Shown here: positions 24,871 through 35,746 of the stretch, in pieces
Layout: each line of letters begins with the position of its first letter
Numbering within the stretch: position 1 is the stretch's first letter
Assembly (NCBI GenBank): GCA_031278095.1
Contig: JAITLC010000092.1
Span: 1 to 54,026 of the forward strand
Reading direction: 5' to 3'
DNA from: Treponema sp.
GTDB taxonomy: Bacteria; Spirochaetota; Spirochaetia; Treponematales; Breznakiellaceae
Length of the DNA: 54,026 bases
Program-made: the position numbers and the translations under genes
Notes under the pieces: generated by a model
The model's database searches: none
What the model was told of the DNA's origin: nothing
What the model saw: only the letters and a program-made list of their open reading frames with translations

Positions 24871-24960
24871 TAGTGTCTGTCCGTAATGTAGATACATTAT
24901 GGACAGACTTCCTTAAAATGGTCTGTCCGCAAAGTAACCGGCTTTGTGGACAGATGCTAA
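24871..24960. repeat. palindromic repeat R2, two-hairpin copy
   Basis: GTCTGTCCGTAATGTA with its complement (24875-24908) and GTCTGTCCGCAAAG...CTTTGTGGACAGA (24921-24955), just after a separate hairpin TTAACCTCT...AGAGGTTAA (24839-24869) at the end of the binding-protein gene. It lies between two genes of one operon and could lower expression of the downstream genes relative to the binding protein. Confidence 0.85.
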
Positions 24961-25018
24961 TTAAAAGGCCCGGGGCGGCCTGGGGCTTCGGTTCCATGCC
25001 GCTGGAGGAAATTGAGGG

Positions 25019-25819
25019 ATGAGTAAGATCCGGCTGAACAATGCATGTCTTGATTATGTTGACAACGGTAAAGCATTTACCGCCCTCAGCGATTTAAGCC
25101 TCTCCGTGGAGGAAGGGGAATTTGTCAGCATCATCGGTTCCAGCGGCTGCGGTAAGAGTACTATCCTTAATGTGTTAAGCGGGATACGCACTCTTTGCAA
25201 GGGGGAATTTCTCATTGATGAGCAGCCGGTGGAGGGCCCCGGGAAAAACCGCGGGATCGTTTTTCAGCATTACTCACTGTTTCCCTGGATGACATCGAAA
25301 CGTAATGTCAGTTTTGGAATCAGACAGGCATTTGACAATATGGGTAAAAAAGAGATTGACCGGCTTGCCCGCGAACACCTTCACAAGGTCGGGCTCCGGG
25401 GATTTGAAAACAAGTATCCCTACCAGCTTTCGGGAGGAATGCAGCAGCGGGTCGCCATCGCCAGGGCGCTTGCCATGAAGCCTGAGATTCTTTTAATGGA
25501 TGAACCCTTCGGCGCTGTTGACGCAAAAAACAAGATGATCCTTCAGGATCTGCTGCTGGATCTGCTCGTAAGGGATCAGGAAAAAAAGACCATTGTCTTT
25601 GTAACACACGATGTAGACGAAGCAATTCTTCTCTCCGACAGGATGCTTTTCATGCACAACAAGAAGATCGAACAGGAGATAGTCATAGACTTTAAGCGGC
25701 CCAGAATCCGGGAAGATCTTTTCAAAACCGATAGATACCGGGAACTGAGAAAAGAAATCATGAGCCTTTTCTACAGGGATGTTTTGGAAAACATCGGGGG
25801 CAGCGAGGTTGTTATATGA
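25019..25819 (+). CDS. ABC transporter ATPase, SsuB/TauB type
   Basis: Nucleotide-binding subunit of 266 residues: Walker [10 protein letters not shown] (residues 40-48), Q-loop ([12 protein letters not shown]), signature [16 protein letters not shown], Walker [13 protein letters not shown] and the switch His in FVTHDVDEA. The FPWMT and EPFGAVD variants are typical of sulfonate/nitrate/taurine transporters. It overlaps the permease gene by 4 bases. Confidence 0.94.
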   Translation: MSKIRLNNACLDYVDNGKAFTALSDLSLSVEEGEFVSIIGSSGCGKSTILNVLSGIRTLCKGEFLIDEQPVEGPGKNRGIVFQHYSLFPWMTSKRNVSFGIRQAFDNMGKKEIDRLAREHLHKVGLRGFENKYPYQLSGGMQQRVAIARALAMKPEILLMDEPFGAVDAKNKMILQDLLLDLLVRDQEKKTIVFVTHDVDEAILLSDRMLFMHNKKIEQEIVIDFKRPRIREDLFKTDRYRELRKEIMSLFYRDVLENIGGSEVVI

Positions 25820-26721
25820 AAAATAAAGAGACGCTGGAAAGGCTCTATAATTTTTTGCCTCACCTGGTTTTTCTGGCCCTGATCGTCTTGATTCTCGCTC
25901 CGGCGGCGGTGGAGATACAAAACAGGTGGATATTCTTTGGGATCGTTATTCTGATAGAAGCGGTTCTAATTATATACCGCAGATCTAAATCGGCCCATGA
26001 TATCGTATTTATCATTTTTCTTTTTCTTCTCATCTGGGAGATCTATACCACCAAAACAAACCGGGCAAATACGATGCTGGTTCCTCCGCCGGAGAGAGTC
26101 TTTGCGATTTTTATAAGCGACCGGAAGAAGATTCTTGACGGAGTTTTCAGTTCCGGAAGGCTGTTGTTTACGGCTTTCTTCTTTGCCCTCCTTCTGGGTA
26201 TAAGTCTGGGAATGTTGACAGGCTGGTTTGAACGCCCCCGGAAAGCGTTCTTCCCAATCGCAAAGATAATCAGTCCTATTCCGGCCATTATATACAGCCC
26301 TTATGCCATAGCCCTGCTTCCGAGTTTCCGTGCAGCTTCCCTTTTTATCGTATTCAGCAGCATCTTTTGGCCTGTGTACATGAACATGATCATCTGTGTC
26401 TCCACGGTAGACCGGAGGATACTGGAATCCGCCAAGACTTTGAATATAGGTTCCCTGTCGATGTTTCTGAATGTACTGTTTCCATACAGTCTCCCGCGTC
26501 TTATCTCGGGCCTAAGTGTGACTCTTTCCATGTCTTTTATGGTTTTAACCGCAGCGGAACTGGTGGGAGGAACTTCGGGACTGGGCTGGTATGTAAAGTA
26601 CTATGCGGACTTTGCAGACTATACCAGAGTTGTGGCAGGGATCATCCTCATCGGTGTAGCGGTAACAGTTCTGAACAAACTGCTTTTGACAATCGAAAAA
26701 TTATTGATCAAATGGAAATAG
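25816..26721 (+). CDS. ABC transporter permease, SsuC/TauC type
   Basis: Membrane subunit of 301 residues. There are two extra hydrophobic segments at the N-terminus (about residues 12-50 and 58-77), then the BPD_transp_1 core with the EAA-type loop ([32 protein letters not shown], about residues 199-230). [18 protein letters not shown] near the end is typical of the SsuC/TauC family. It overlaps the ATPase by 4 bases and ends 8 bases before the NifD-like gene, so transporter and reductase genes share one message. Confidence 0.92.
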   Translation: MKNKETLERLYNFLPHLVFLALIVLILAPAAVEIQNRWIFFGIVILIEAVLIIYRRSKSAHDIVFIIFLFLLIWEIYTTKTNRANTMLVPPPERVFAIFISDRKKILDGVFSSGRLLFTAFFFALLLGISLGMLTGWFERPRKAFFPIAKIISPIPAIIYSPYAIALLPSFRAASLFIVFSSIFWPVYMNMIICVSTVDRRILESAKTLNIGSLSMFLNVLFPYSLPRLISGLSVTLSMSFMVLTAAELVGGTSGLGWYVKYYADFADYTRVVAGIILIGVAVTVLNKLLLTIEKLLIKWK

Positions 26722-26729
26722 GAGAGGAT

Positions 26730-28199
26730 ATGAGTGTTTTTTCCAAAACTCCGGAAGTGGAAGTCCGGGAACGGCGGCTTCATTCGGTGATCACCTACAA
26801 CGGTACGGCAAAGGATCTGTATGATAAATCAAAATCGGGAACCTATGCTCCCTGCGACAGATCTTTCAGCCAGTGCAGCTACTGCATGGGAGGGCAGGGC
26901 GGCGGAGTGATTGCCCATATCCGGGATGTAGCCCTGGTGTGCCATGCCCCCATCGGTTGTGACGCGGGAATGTACAACGCCGCCCTGGCTGCACGGGGAA
27001 CAGCGCTTGCCCGCAGTCAGAAACCGTTTTCACTTCATGTTCTCAGTACCAATATACAGGAGAAAGACACCATATTCGGCGCGGCGGAAAAACTCCGTAA
27101 GGCCATTCGGGAAGCCGACAGCCGTTTCAAACCGCGGGCCGTCATGGTTTCAACTTCCTGTGCCTCAGGTATTATCGGGGAAGACATAGAAAACGTTGCC
27201 GAAGAAATGGAAGAGGAACTGGGATATCCGGTTGTACCCATTTACTGCGAAGGTTTCAAATCGAAGATATGGTCTACGGGTTTCGATTCGGTATTTCATG
27301 CCATACTGCGGAAACTGGTGAAGTCTCCGCAAAAGAAGCAGGAAGATCTTGTCAATGTATTTAACTTTGAGGGAACGGATACATTCAGCCCTCTCTTGAA
27401 ACGGATGAATTTACGGGTCAACTATCTGGTCGCCCTGACCGATCTTGAACAGCTTGAAACCATTTCCGAAGCGGCCTGCTCGACTACGATCTGTGAAACC
27501 CTGTCACTGTATGTTGCCGCAGTCCTGGAGGAACAGTACGGCGTTCCTGAAATTAAAACCGCTTCTCCATACGGCCTTGATTGGACGGATACATGGCTAA
27601 GGGCCATAGGCAAGGTAACAGGCCGGGAAGAACTGGCGGAAAAAGTTATTGCCGAAGAGCGTGAAAAATACCGTGAGGAAATGGAGGAGCTGCGTTCAAA
27701 ATTAAACGGCAAACGGCTCTACGTTATTTCCGGTGATTCATTTGCCCATAACCTTGCAAACATCGGAAAAAGTCTGGGGCTGGAACTGGCAGGGGCAACT
27801 TCGCTGCACCACGATCTTCATACGGATAATCCTGAATCGGTGAATACCCTGAATGCCCTGATAGAAAGTAATGGAGACATTCCGAATTTTTCCGTCTGTA
27901 ACATGCAGCCCTATCAGGTGGTAAAGATTCTGAGGAAACTTCATCCCGATTTGCTGGTATGCCGGCACATGGGGCTTACCGGTATAGGTTCAAAACTCGG
28001 CATACCAACCCTCTTTGAAGGAGACGCCAATTACAGCATCGGATACGAGGGAGTTGTAAAAATGGGCCGGAGGATCTACGAGGCATTGCAGACAAAAAAA
28101 CTGGTGGAAAATGTTGCCAGGCATTTCGAAATGCCCTACACCGACTGGTGGCTTGATGAAGAGGATCCATTTTACTTCGAAGGAGGACACGGCAAATGA
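26730..28199 (+). CDS. NifD-like reductase subunit, pair 1
   Basis: Alpha-type subunit of a nitrogenase-like enzyme, 489 residues. The three cysteines that hold the P-cluster side in NifD are kept: Cys49/52 (QCSYCMGG), Cys77 (PIGCDAG) and Cys144 (STSCASGIIGED), with NifD-like spacing. By eye, the cofactor Cys of NifD (Cys275) matches the Cys in STTICETLSLYVAAVLEEQYGVPE. The region of the cofactor His (His442 in NifD) reads LGIPTLFEGDANYSIGYEG with no His. So it is a real nitrogenase relative but not a standard N2-reducing NifD. ATG at 26730 has GGAG 5 bases upstream. It overlaps the K-like gene (ATGA). A methylthio-alkane reductase-like role is the leading idea. Confidence 0.9.
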   Translation: MSVFSKTPEVEVRERRLHSVITYNGTAKDLYDKSKSGTYAPCDRSFSQCSYCMGGQGGGVIAHIRDVALVCHAPIGCDAGMYNAALAARGTALARSQKPFSLHVLSTNIQEKDTIFGAAEKLRKAIREADSRFKPRAVMVSTSCASGIIGEDIENVAEEMEEELGYPVVPIYCEGFKSKIWSTGFDSVFHAILRKLVKSPQKKQEDLVNVFNFEGTDTFSPLLKRMNLRVNYLVALTDLEQLETISEAACSTTICETLSLYVAAVLEEQYGVPEIKTASPYGLDWTDTWLRAIGKVTGREELAEKVIAEEREKYREEMEELRSKLNGKRLYVISGDSFAHNLANIGKSLGLELAGATSLHHDLHTDNPESVNTLNALIESNGDIPNFSVCNMQPYQVVKILRKLHPDLLVCRHMGLTGIGSKLGIPTLFEGDANYSIGYEGVVKMGRRIYEALQTKKLVENVARHFEMPYTDWWLDEEDPFYFEGGHGK

Positions 28200-29563
28200 G
28201 TTTTCTTATCGAGCAGGCGCGATACACCTGCGCCCTCGGCGCGCAGCAGACAGTATTGGCTATTCCCATGGCCCATCCCATTGTTCATGCGGGGCCGGGC
28301 TGTTCCTCAAAGGTTTCAGGCTTTACAACGGGAAGCGCCGGGCATCAGGGTGAGGAATACGCAGGCGGAGGCCATGTGTCCAGTACCAACACCTATGAAC
28401 AGGAAGTAGTTTTCGGCGGGGAGAAAAAACTTAAGGCCACCATCGAGGGGGCATTGAGGGTCATGAGGGGGGATCTCTTTGTTGTCTTGACCGGATGTAC
28501 CGCGGATATAGTAGGAGACGATACGGTATCCGTGGCAAAAGAATTTGCCGGCCAGGGGCAGCCCGTAGTGGGAGTGGAAACGGCAGGTTTTAAGGGAAAC
28601 AACTATTACGGACATGAAGTTGTGGTAAACGCCATCATCGATCAGTTTGTGGGAAAGGCGGAACCAAAAGCCCGCAAGGGTTTGGTAAATGTATTTTCCG
28701 TAGTCCCGTTTCAGGATCCGTATTGGCGGGCAGACCTTGAAACATTAAAACGCCTGCTGGAATCAATCGGTCTTGAAGCCCATGTACTTTTCGGTTATTC
28801 CTCTGCGGGTGTAAGTGAATGGAAAGATATTGTCAATGCCCAGTTTAATATTCTCGTTTCGCCCTGGGTCGGTTTGAACACCGTAAAACTTCTGGAAGAA
28901 AAATACGGAACGCCGTTTCTCCATTATCCGGTACTGCCGGTCGGCGCCCAGGAAACAAGCGCCTTTCTCCGGGAGGTCGCTTCCTTTGCAGAAATCCCGG
29001 AAACGGTAGTGGAGCCGGTTATACAAAAAGAGGAAGGCCGTTTCTATAAATATCTGGTTTCCCTAATCGATTTTATTGCCGAGTTCAGGAACAACCTGCC
29101 CTCGGAGCTCTATACGGTGGCGGACAGCGCCTATGGTTTGGGAATGAGCAATTTCCTGATCAATGAAATCGGCTACATCCTGAAAGGTGTATATATTACC
29201 GATGACCCAAATGAAAGCCAGAAGAAACTGGTAAGGGATGCGGCGCTTTCCAGGGATGAGCGCTTCGGGGAACTGTTATTCTTTGAAAGTGACGGCGGGA
29301 TTATACAGAAAGAGATCAAAAAACGTCTCGGCAAATCAAAAAAAGCCCTGTTTCTGGGAAGCAGTTGGGAAAAATTGCTGGCTCAGGAAACAAATAACCT
29401 CTATACCTTTGTGAGTCTGCCCCTGCCTGAAACGGTAATTGTCAACAATACCTATCTGGGTTACGACGGCGGCCTGAAATTGATAGAAGAAATCTATTCC
29501 AATGTCTTCAAAACAAAAACTACCACGTCCAGAACACAGTTCATTCTGGATGAAGCCGGTTAA
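28196..29563 (+). CDS. NifK-like reductase subunit, pair 1
   Basis: Beta-type partner, 455 residues, shorter than NifK (about 520), as in nitrogenase-like enzymes and VnfK/AnfK without the N-terminal extension. P-cluster-side cysteines are Cys12 (RYTCALGA), Cys36 (GPGCSSKV) and Cys101 (LTGCTADIVGDD), with the NifK spacing. VFGGEKKL and YGTPFLHYPVLPVGAQETSAFLR are further family motifs. The four-base overlap with the D-like gene supports a 1:1 heterotetramer. Confidence 0.9.
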   Translation: MSFLIEQARYTCALGAQQTVLAIPMAHPIVHAGPGCSSKVSGFTTGSAGHQGEEYAGGGHVSSTNTYEQEVVFGGEKKLKATIEGALRVMRGDLFVVLTGCTADIVGDDTVSVAKEFAGQGQPVVGVETAGFKGNNYYGHEVVVNAIIDQFVGKAEPKARKGLVNVFSVVPFQDPYWRADLETLKRLLESIGLEAHVLFGYSSAGVSEWKDIVNAQFNILVSPWVGLNTVKLLEEKYGTPFLHYPVLPVGAQETSAFLREVASFAEIPETVVEPVIQKEEGRFYKYLVSLIDFIAEFRNNLPSELYTVADSAYGLGMSNFLINEIGYILKGVYITDDPNESQKKLVRDAALSRDERFGELLFFESDGGIIQKEIKKRLGKSKKALFLGSSWEKLLAQETNNLYTFVSLPLPETVIVNNTYLGYDGGLKLIEEIYSNVFKTKTTTSRTQFILDEAG

Positions 29564-29567
29564 TTCG

Positions 29568-29600
29568 TGTCCGGCTGTAATGTCCGTATTATAGCCGGAC
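29568..29600. repeat. diverged R2-like palindrome
   Basis: GTCCGGCTGTAAT...ATTATAGCCGGAC between the NifK-like and NifX-like genes. The shape and place match R2, but the arms have changed together and still pair, which suggests the RNA hairpin is kept. Confidence 0.6.
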
Positions 29601-29619
29601 TCTAATTCAGGAGTTGTCA

Positions 29620-30874
<1,255 letters not shown>

Positions 30875-30887
30875 AACGGAGAAAATT

Positions 30888-30925
30888 GAGCTTGTTCCAA
30901 AAAACTTAAGTTTTGGAACAGTCTC
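30888..30925. repeat. R3-type palindrome inside the operon
   Basis: GAGCTTGTTCCAAAA...TTTTGGAACAGTCTC between nifH and the flavoprotein gene. Confidence 0.7.
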
Positions 30926-30938
30926 AATGGAGGTTCCT

Positions 30939-31493
30939 ATGGGTAAACATATTTTGGTTCTTACCGGGAGTCCCCGTAAAAGCGGAAACAGCGATAAGCT
31001 GGCGGATGCTTTTATTAAAGGGGCAAAACAGAGCGGTCACGATACCGTTAAGTTTGAGACGGCCTTCAAAAATATTCAGGGCTGCAAGGGCTGTGGTTTA
31101 TGCTTCAGCGGTTCCCATCCATGCGTAATCCGGGATGACTTTGATGAACTGTATCCGCTTCTGGAAGGATCCGGCGTCATAGCTTTTTTCTCTCCGCTCT
31201 ACTGGGGAGGAATCTCGGCCCAACTGAAAACCGCCTGGGACAGATTCCATGCGTATACCGGACTTGAGAATAAAAAACGCCTCACAATCAGGGAGAGTGT
31301 GTATGTCCTCTGCGGCCGCAATAACAATACCGCACAGTATGAACCGGCGGTGAAGATCTACAGGGACATTGCGGCATACATGGGGTGGCAGGATCGGGGA
31401 GTACTGTTGGCGGCCGGCCTGCTTGACAAAACCGACATAAACGGCCGCCCCGCCGAACTTGCCGGGGCCGAGGTCCTGGGCGCATCCCTGTAA
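30939..31493 (+). CDS. flavodoxin-fold iron-sulfur flavoprotein (NADPH-dependent FMN reductase family)
   Basis: A 184-residue flavoprotein with the phosphate-binding LTGSPRKSGNSDKLADAF and the Cys cluster GCKGCGLCFSGSHPC (about residues 46-60), which in relatives holds an Fe-S cluster or a redox thiol. SPLYWGGISAQLKTAWDRF is a typical FMN-site segment. It is the last gene of the transporter-nifDK-nifH operon and is a plausible electron carrier to NifH. GGAGG lies 8 bases before ATG 30939; the ATG at 30927 overlaps that site. Its stop is 5 bases from the stop of the converging NifD-like gene. Confidence 0.88.
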   Translation: MGKHILVLTGSPRKSGNSDKLADAFIKGAKQSGHDTVKFETAFKNIQGCKGCGLCFSGSHPCVIRDDFDELYPLLEGSGVIAFFSPLYWGGISAQLKTAWDRFHAYTGLENKKRLTIRESVYVLCGRNNNTAQYEPAVKIYRDIAAYMGWQDRGVLLAAGLLDKTDINGRPAELAGAEVLGASL

Positions 31494-31498
31494 CAAGT

Positions 31499-33007
31499 CT
31501 ATTCTTTGATATACGCGAATACTTCTTTATCGTACCATTCTTTACGGTAGGGAAGTGATCTGTACCTGTGCATGTTCTTGTTGAACTGGCTGTTTGAAAT
31601 AAGCCGCTTGAGCCGGCATGCGGCATCAAAGGCTCCGGCATAAGCCATGTAACTGTTACCGGGATTGAAAAGGGGCAGCACCGGCAGTCCGTGTTTTGCG
31701 GTGACGTTTCCTCCGCCTGCGTGCATCAGGATCACATCGGGTTTTATTTTCTGTATCAGGTTGGCCTGCTCAAAGGGATGCTGGGAGGCAATGTCGATAT
31801 AGGTATCGCCTGAAATTTCCAGATCATCCATTACCGGTTTTACGAATTTATCGATGTGATGGCTTTTCAGCCCTGCAATTTCCATTCCCAGATCCTTTAC
31901 CAGTTCCGCGGTTGCAAAGATACGCAGTTCTCCACCTGAAATATAGACCCGCTTGCCTTTCAATGCGGCGCGGTATGGTTCAAGAGCCTCATCAAGAGCA
32001 GCGTCTTCCTTTTCGATGAGGAGCCGCGCCTGCTGTTCAATATTAAAATGCCTTGCGATGTTCATGAGCCAGCGGGAAGTGCCTTTACGTCCGATGGGCA
32101 TGGTATCGATTATATAGGGGATTCCGTATTCCTCATGAATATACTTGACATAATAATCATCATGAGTTCCACAGATGCTGACATTGAGCGCCGCATCAAG
32201 AACACGCCTGAAATCTTTGGGAGATGAAAAACAGGGAAGGAAATTTACATTGAGTTCCAGGGCATTGAGGAGCCTTTGCAATTCAAGTTCATCGGAACGT
32301 CCCATTGAACCGACATTGAGTACGTTGACAGTATGGGCCTTATTGTATTCCCAGACGATATCATCAAGTTTACCGGGAACCGTCAAATTTTCTCGTTCAA
32401 TTTTTTTCTTTGTAAGATTTTTAAGAATGCCGTTGTATACCGCATCATAGGCGGTTGCCATAAGTTTTGTTTTGAAGCCTTCGCAGTTTACCGATACAAG
32501 ATCCGCAGACACACTGCCCTGAAGCTGGCTGAGGATAGCGTCAACATCATCCCCGATGAGGGCCGGAACACAGGAACTGGCAACCACAATGGCCTCGGGC
32601 CGCCATTCCCGGTCGGCAAAGAAAACCGCCTCACGGAGTTTTTTTTCACCGCCCGAGATTACGTCACTTTCGTCAAGGTTGGTGGAGATCTGTATGGTAC
32701 TGTTCTGCGCCGGATCCCGAAGACGCTTCATGTTCCTTCCGGCACCGTAACCGCCTATTGACCAGAAGCCACAGCCAATCGGGCCGTGGACAATTACCAC
32801 CGTGTTGCGTAACGTATTGAGCATGGCAAGGCTCAGGGTAAACTGGCAGCCGAAACTCTGGCCGAAACTTCTGTTTGCCGTATTAAAACAGCCCCCGTCC
32901 TTGCGTCCCAGGCGTTCCCGTAACTGCATACAGGTTCCGCAAAATGCAGAGCCTGCCTGCAGACGCTCTTCCCTGGGCGGAGCCGCCCGTTCTATTTTTG
33001 TTTTCAT
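31499..33007 (-). CDS. NifD/NifE-like protein, pair 2
   Basis: A 502-residue second alpha-type subunit, only distantly like pair 1. Kept cysteines are Cys54 (FGCQFTL), Cys79 (GPIGCGFWS) and Cys146 (SSCVPALIGDD). Extra ones are Cys23, Cys26 (FCGTCMQL) and Cys40 (GGCFN), absent from pair 1. The cofactor Cys position is kept (VSICGTHDDYYVKYIHEEYGIPY), but the cofactor His region reads HGLPVLPLFNPGNSYMAYAG with no His. GGAGG precedes ATG 33007; a longer frame to 33196 has no such site. It is last in an operon after cysK and the K-like gene. It may be a second reductase or a NifE-like scaffold that finishes the cofactor of pair 1. Confidence 0.85.
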   Translation of the reverse strand: MKTKIERAAPPREERLQAGSAFCGTCMQLRERLGRKDGGCFNTANRSFGQSFGCQFTLSLAMLNTLRNTVVIVHGPIGCGFWSIGGYGAGRNMKRLRDPAQNSTIQISTNLDESDVISGGEKKLREAVFFADREWRPEAIVVASSCVPALIGDDVDAILSQLQGSVSADLVSVNCEGFKTKLMATAYDAVYNGILKNLTKKKIERENLTVPGKLDDIVWEYNKAHTVNVLNVGSMGRSDELELQRLLNALELNVNFLPCFSSPKDFRRVLDAALNVSICGTHDDYYVKYIHEEYGIPYIIDTMPIGRKGTSRWLMNIARHFNIEQQARLLIEKEDAALDEALEPYRAALKGKRVYISGGELRIFATAELVKDLGMEIAGLKSHHIDKFVKPVMDDLEISGDTYIDIASQHPFEQANLIQKIKPDVILMHAGGGNVTAKHGLPVLPLFNPGNSYMAYAGAFDAACRLKRLISNSQFNKNMHRYRSLPYRKEWYDKEVFAYIKE

Positions 33008-33035
33008 ATATCCTCCATAAATAGACAGACTCTGA

Positions 33036-34376
33036 TTACCGTCCTGATACCAGCAGTGAAAAGGTATCTTCCGCCAGAGACAGGCCGCCGTTAAATCCCG
33101 CATATGCCTTGTTGAATACCACCCTGCTGTTTGCGGGGAACGAAACGGCGAGGAGAGGGAAACCGGATTCTTCGGCAAAATCCCTCTCAAATGCACTGCC
33201 GAAGATAACTACCGGCGAAAGCGCTTCATAGTACACGTGGTTGCGGTTCCGTTCCCAACTGTCAATAAGATAATGCCGCAGGGACGAGGCGTTTGGATCG
33301 TAACGGACTTCGGGTTCTATTCCGGAAGCAAACCCTAAAAAACGTTTATTGAGGGCCGCTTCATTTTCTTCGGTGAGCGGATCGGTAATCATGACAAGAT
33401 GGGGAATCCAGCCCAGTTCATCGGAAATAAAGTTGGCCAGGGAAGGCCCGTAATTGGAATCTGCAGCCACAACCCCGTAACGCTGAAGATCGATGTCATT
33501 ATAGGTATCCGCAATGCGTTCAAAGTAATCAAAGTAGATTTCCTCTTCGGCCCTGATCGCATCGTCAATAATCTTGTCTTCAATATTCAGGGCCTTCCCC
33601 ACATTGTGTAAAAATTTTGCCGTCTGGAAAAAACCTATGGGCATCTGCTCCCGGATATAGGAAATTTCATGTACTTCCCTGAAGCTTTCCGCAGCCAGAG
33701 GTGCATATACATCGGACAAGACAATATTGAGCGCGGCATTGCCGCAATTGCGAAGATCTTCAAGGGTTTCCCTTTCGCCAAAAAAAGTGTTTGCCTCAAC
33801 ACCGATGAGTTTTAATACCCGCTTTATCTCCTTCAGATTACCCTTATAAAAAATATCGTTACCTGGAATAATGCCGAAAACATTGACGGTCTTTGTGAGC
33901 CGTATTTTCTGTTTGACAATAAATTTTTTGATCAACTTTTCGAGAACCAAATCGTAACCCTGCTGGGCGTTGCCTCTGAAACTGGGAGTCTGTACGGCCA
34001 GTACCCTCTCCGGCAGATCTTCAATATGGTCCACAGCGGAGAGTATGTCGTCACCGATCATCTCCACCATACAGCCTGAAATGACGACGTATAGATCTCC
34101 GTCTATCACTTCCATGGTGCTGCGGATCTGTTCTTCCAGCCTTGCCTCTCCACCGAATATGATTTCTTTTTCCGACACATTGCTTGAAGGTATCGACGTA
34201 GCTCCGCAGTAGCCCCCGCCTAGGTATGCAGCTCCCGCGTTTCCGCCGATGTAGTAGTTATATGCGCAACCCGTGGCTGCATGAACAATGGGTATGGTAC
34301 GGGGCAATGCCCGTATTAGCGCCAATGCGCCGCCCAGGGCGCATACATAGCGGGGCCGGTCAATTACAGTACTCAC
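33036..34376 (-). CDS. NifK/NifN-like protein, pair 2
   Basis: A 446-residue beta-type partner. Cysteines are Cys12 (RYVCALGG), Cys37 (ATGCAYNY), an extra Cys57 (GGYCGATS) and Cys102 (ISGCMVEMIGDD). EKEIIFGGEARLEEQIR and YIREQMPIGFFQTAKFL are family motifs. The start is GTG at 34376 with AAGGAG 6-7 bases upstream. It lies between cysK and the D-like gene on one message. That all three P-cluster-side Cys are kept in both subunits of this pair argues for an active electron path rather than a pure scaffold (NifN normally lacks the full set). Confidence 0.85.
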   Translation of the reverse strand: MSTVIDRPRYVCALGGALALIRALPRTIPIVHAATGCAYNYYIGGNAGAAYLGGGYCGATSIPSSNVSEKEIIFGGEARLEEQIRSTMEVIDGDLYVVISGCMVEMIGDDILSAVDHIEDLPERVLAVQTPSFRGNAQQGYDLVLEKLIKKFIVKQKIRLTKTVNVFGIIPGNDIFYKGNLKEIKRVLKLIGVEANTFFGERETLEDLRNCGNAALNIVLSDVYAPLAAESFREVHEISYIREQMPIGFFQTAKFLHNVGKALNIEDKIIDDAIRAEEEIYFDYFERIADTYNDIDLQRYGVVAADSNYGPSLANFISDELGWIPHLVMITDPLTEENEAALNKRFLGFASGIEPEVRYDPNASSLRHYLIDSWERNRNHVYYEALSPVVIFGSAFERDFAEESGFPLLAVSFPANSRVVFNKAYAGFNGGLSLAEDTFSLLVSGR

Positions 34377-34395
34377 AATACGCTCCTTGCTTCCG

Positions 34396-35364
34396 TCAGT
34401 ACCAAATAGGACTTTTTTCCCGGGGAGGATCTTTCCACAGTACGGTGGAAAGGTAGCGTTCCCCCGTATCGGGGAGGATCGCCACTATGGTCTTGCCTTT
34501 GTTTTCATCCCGGCCTGCAATCCTTGCGGCGGCATAGGCGGCCGCCCCCGAGGAAATTCCTACCAGAAGCCCCTCTTCACGGGCCAGTACCCTCGCGGTA
34601 TCAACCGCTTCTTCATTGCGGACACGGAATACCTCATCCACCACGGAGAGATCCAGCACATCCGGCACAAAGCCCGCGCCGATTCCCTGTATCTGGTGGG
34701 GGCCGCTTTTCCCCCCTGAAATCACCGGAGACGCATCCGGCTCAACGGCCACCGCCCTGACTTCACCTTTTTTCTCTTTCAGGGCGCTGCCTGCGCCGCT
34801 CAAGGTTCCTCCTGTGCCAACTCCGGCAACGAGAATATCAACCTTTCCGCCGGTAGCCTCCCAAATTTCAGGGCCCGTGGTCTTCCTGTGTATTTCGGGG
34901 TTTGCAGGATTGGAAAATTGCTGGAGAATCAGACTGTCCGGTATCCTGGCATTCAATTCCAGCGCCTTGTTTATGGCTCCCTTCATGCCCAGCGCTCCGG
35001 GGGTCAGCACAAGTTCCGCGCCCAGCGCCAGGAGAAGCTGCCGGCGTTCAATACTCATCGTATCGGGCATGGTAAGAATCAACCTGTAGCCCTTGGCGGC
35101 TGCAACGAAGGCAAGCCCTATACCGGTATTGCCGCTGGTTGGTTCTATCAGGACGGTTCCGTTTTTAAGGCTGCCCTTGGCCTCCGCATCCTCAATCATA
35201 GCCCTTGCAATGCGGTCTTTTACGCTGGAAAGAGGGTTAAAGTATTCAAGTTTGAAGAGAAGATCCGCCCCGGTGATGCCTGCCAGCCTTATAAAGCGCC
35301 GAGGCCTCAAAAGCGGGGTCTGGCCTACCAGTTCCGTTAAGTTATCCACTATTATATTCGCCAT
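34396..35364 (-). CDS. cysK: cysteine synthase (O-acetylserine sulfhydrylase)
   Basis: Makes cysteine from O-acetylserine and sulfide with PLP. From ATG 35364 it has 322 residues. The PLP lysine is in [11 protein letters not shown] (about residue 45), the substrate loop is [11 protein letters not shown], the phosphate cup is [10 protein letters not shown] and the PLP ring Ser is in [14 protein letters not shown] precedes 35364; a frame to 35403 adds 13 residues without a ribosome site. It leads the operon with the second NifK/NifD-like pair, so sulfide or thiol released by that pair could go straight into cysteine. The operator-like palindrome O3 lies about 80 bases upstream. Confidence 0.95.
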   Translation of the reverse strand: MANIIVDNLTELVGQTPLLRPRRFIRLAGITGADLLFKLEYFNPLSSVKDRIARAMIEDAEAKGSLKNGTVLIEPTSGNTGIGLAFVAAAKGYRLILTMPDTMSIERRQLLLALGAELVLTPGALGMKGAINKALELNARIPDSLILQQFSNPANPEIHRKTTGPEIWEATGGKVDILVAGVGTGGTLSGAGSALKEKKGEVRAVAVEPDASPVISGGKSGPHQIQGIGAGFVPDVLDLSVVDEVFRVRNEEAVDTARVLAREEGLLVGISSGAAAYAAARIAGRDENKGKTIVAILPDTGERYLSTVLWKDPPREKSPIWY

Positions 35365-35436
35365 AACGCTCCCTTTTGATCCGCAAGCGGGGTTGGGATT
35401 CATGCCCGGAAACTTGAGCCCAGGTTCTCCATTTCA

Positions 35437-35465
35437 TATATCCTATTAATAAGATAGGTATAATA
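35437..35465 (-). promoter_or_regulatory. operator-like palindrome O3 at the cysK operon
   Basis: TATATCCTA, nine bases, TAGGTATAATA. CCTA (35442-35445)-N9-TAGG (35455-35458), with the same flanks as O2. On the minus strand it includes TATTAT, a possible -10. A TTGACA (minus strand) lies 23 bases from TATATT at about 35467-35472, too far for a standard promoter, so the exact promoter is unclear. Confidence 0.6.
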
Positions 35466-35716
35466 TACAATAATCCCCAAAAAACACCTTTGTCAAGCCT
35501 TTTTTCGGATTTTTAACGGAGGAGAACCCTCTCCTGCGCCGAACACAGCCTGCCTGCCGGGAACTGCCCTGTTAACGGACCGCCGGATTCTACACGGTAA
35601 GGCGGATTGGACGGGAACACGTGCTGCAGGCGGCCCCGGATTGACAAAACCTCGTTCCCCGGGATGTTCCCGGCCGGTTTCGTCTTTAAAAACATAAAAA
35701 TTCCTGAAAAATTCTG

Positions 35717-35745
35717 TTGACATTACTTTGTTATATGTGTATAAC
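35717..35745 (+). promoter_or_regulatory. sigma-70 promoter of the flavodoxin gene
   Basis: TTGACA (35717-35722), 17 bases, TATAAC (35740-35745). The 230 bases between here and the cysK site hold no gene. Confidence 0.75.
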
Positions 35746-35746
35746 T

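Noticed and set aside
26367..26729. Possible long N-terminal extension of the NifD-like protein in frame with its start
   Set aside because: It lies in another frame over the permease gene, contains no NifD-like sequence, and the ATG at 26730 has a good ribosome site.
33008..33196. Upstream extension of the second NifD-like gene
   Set aside because: No ribosome site and no homology; GGAGG fits ATG 33007.
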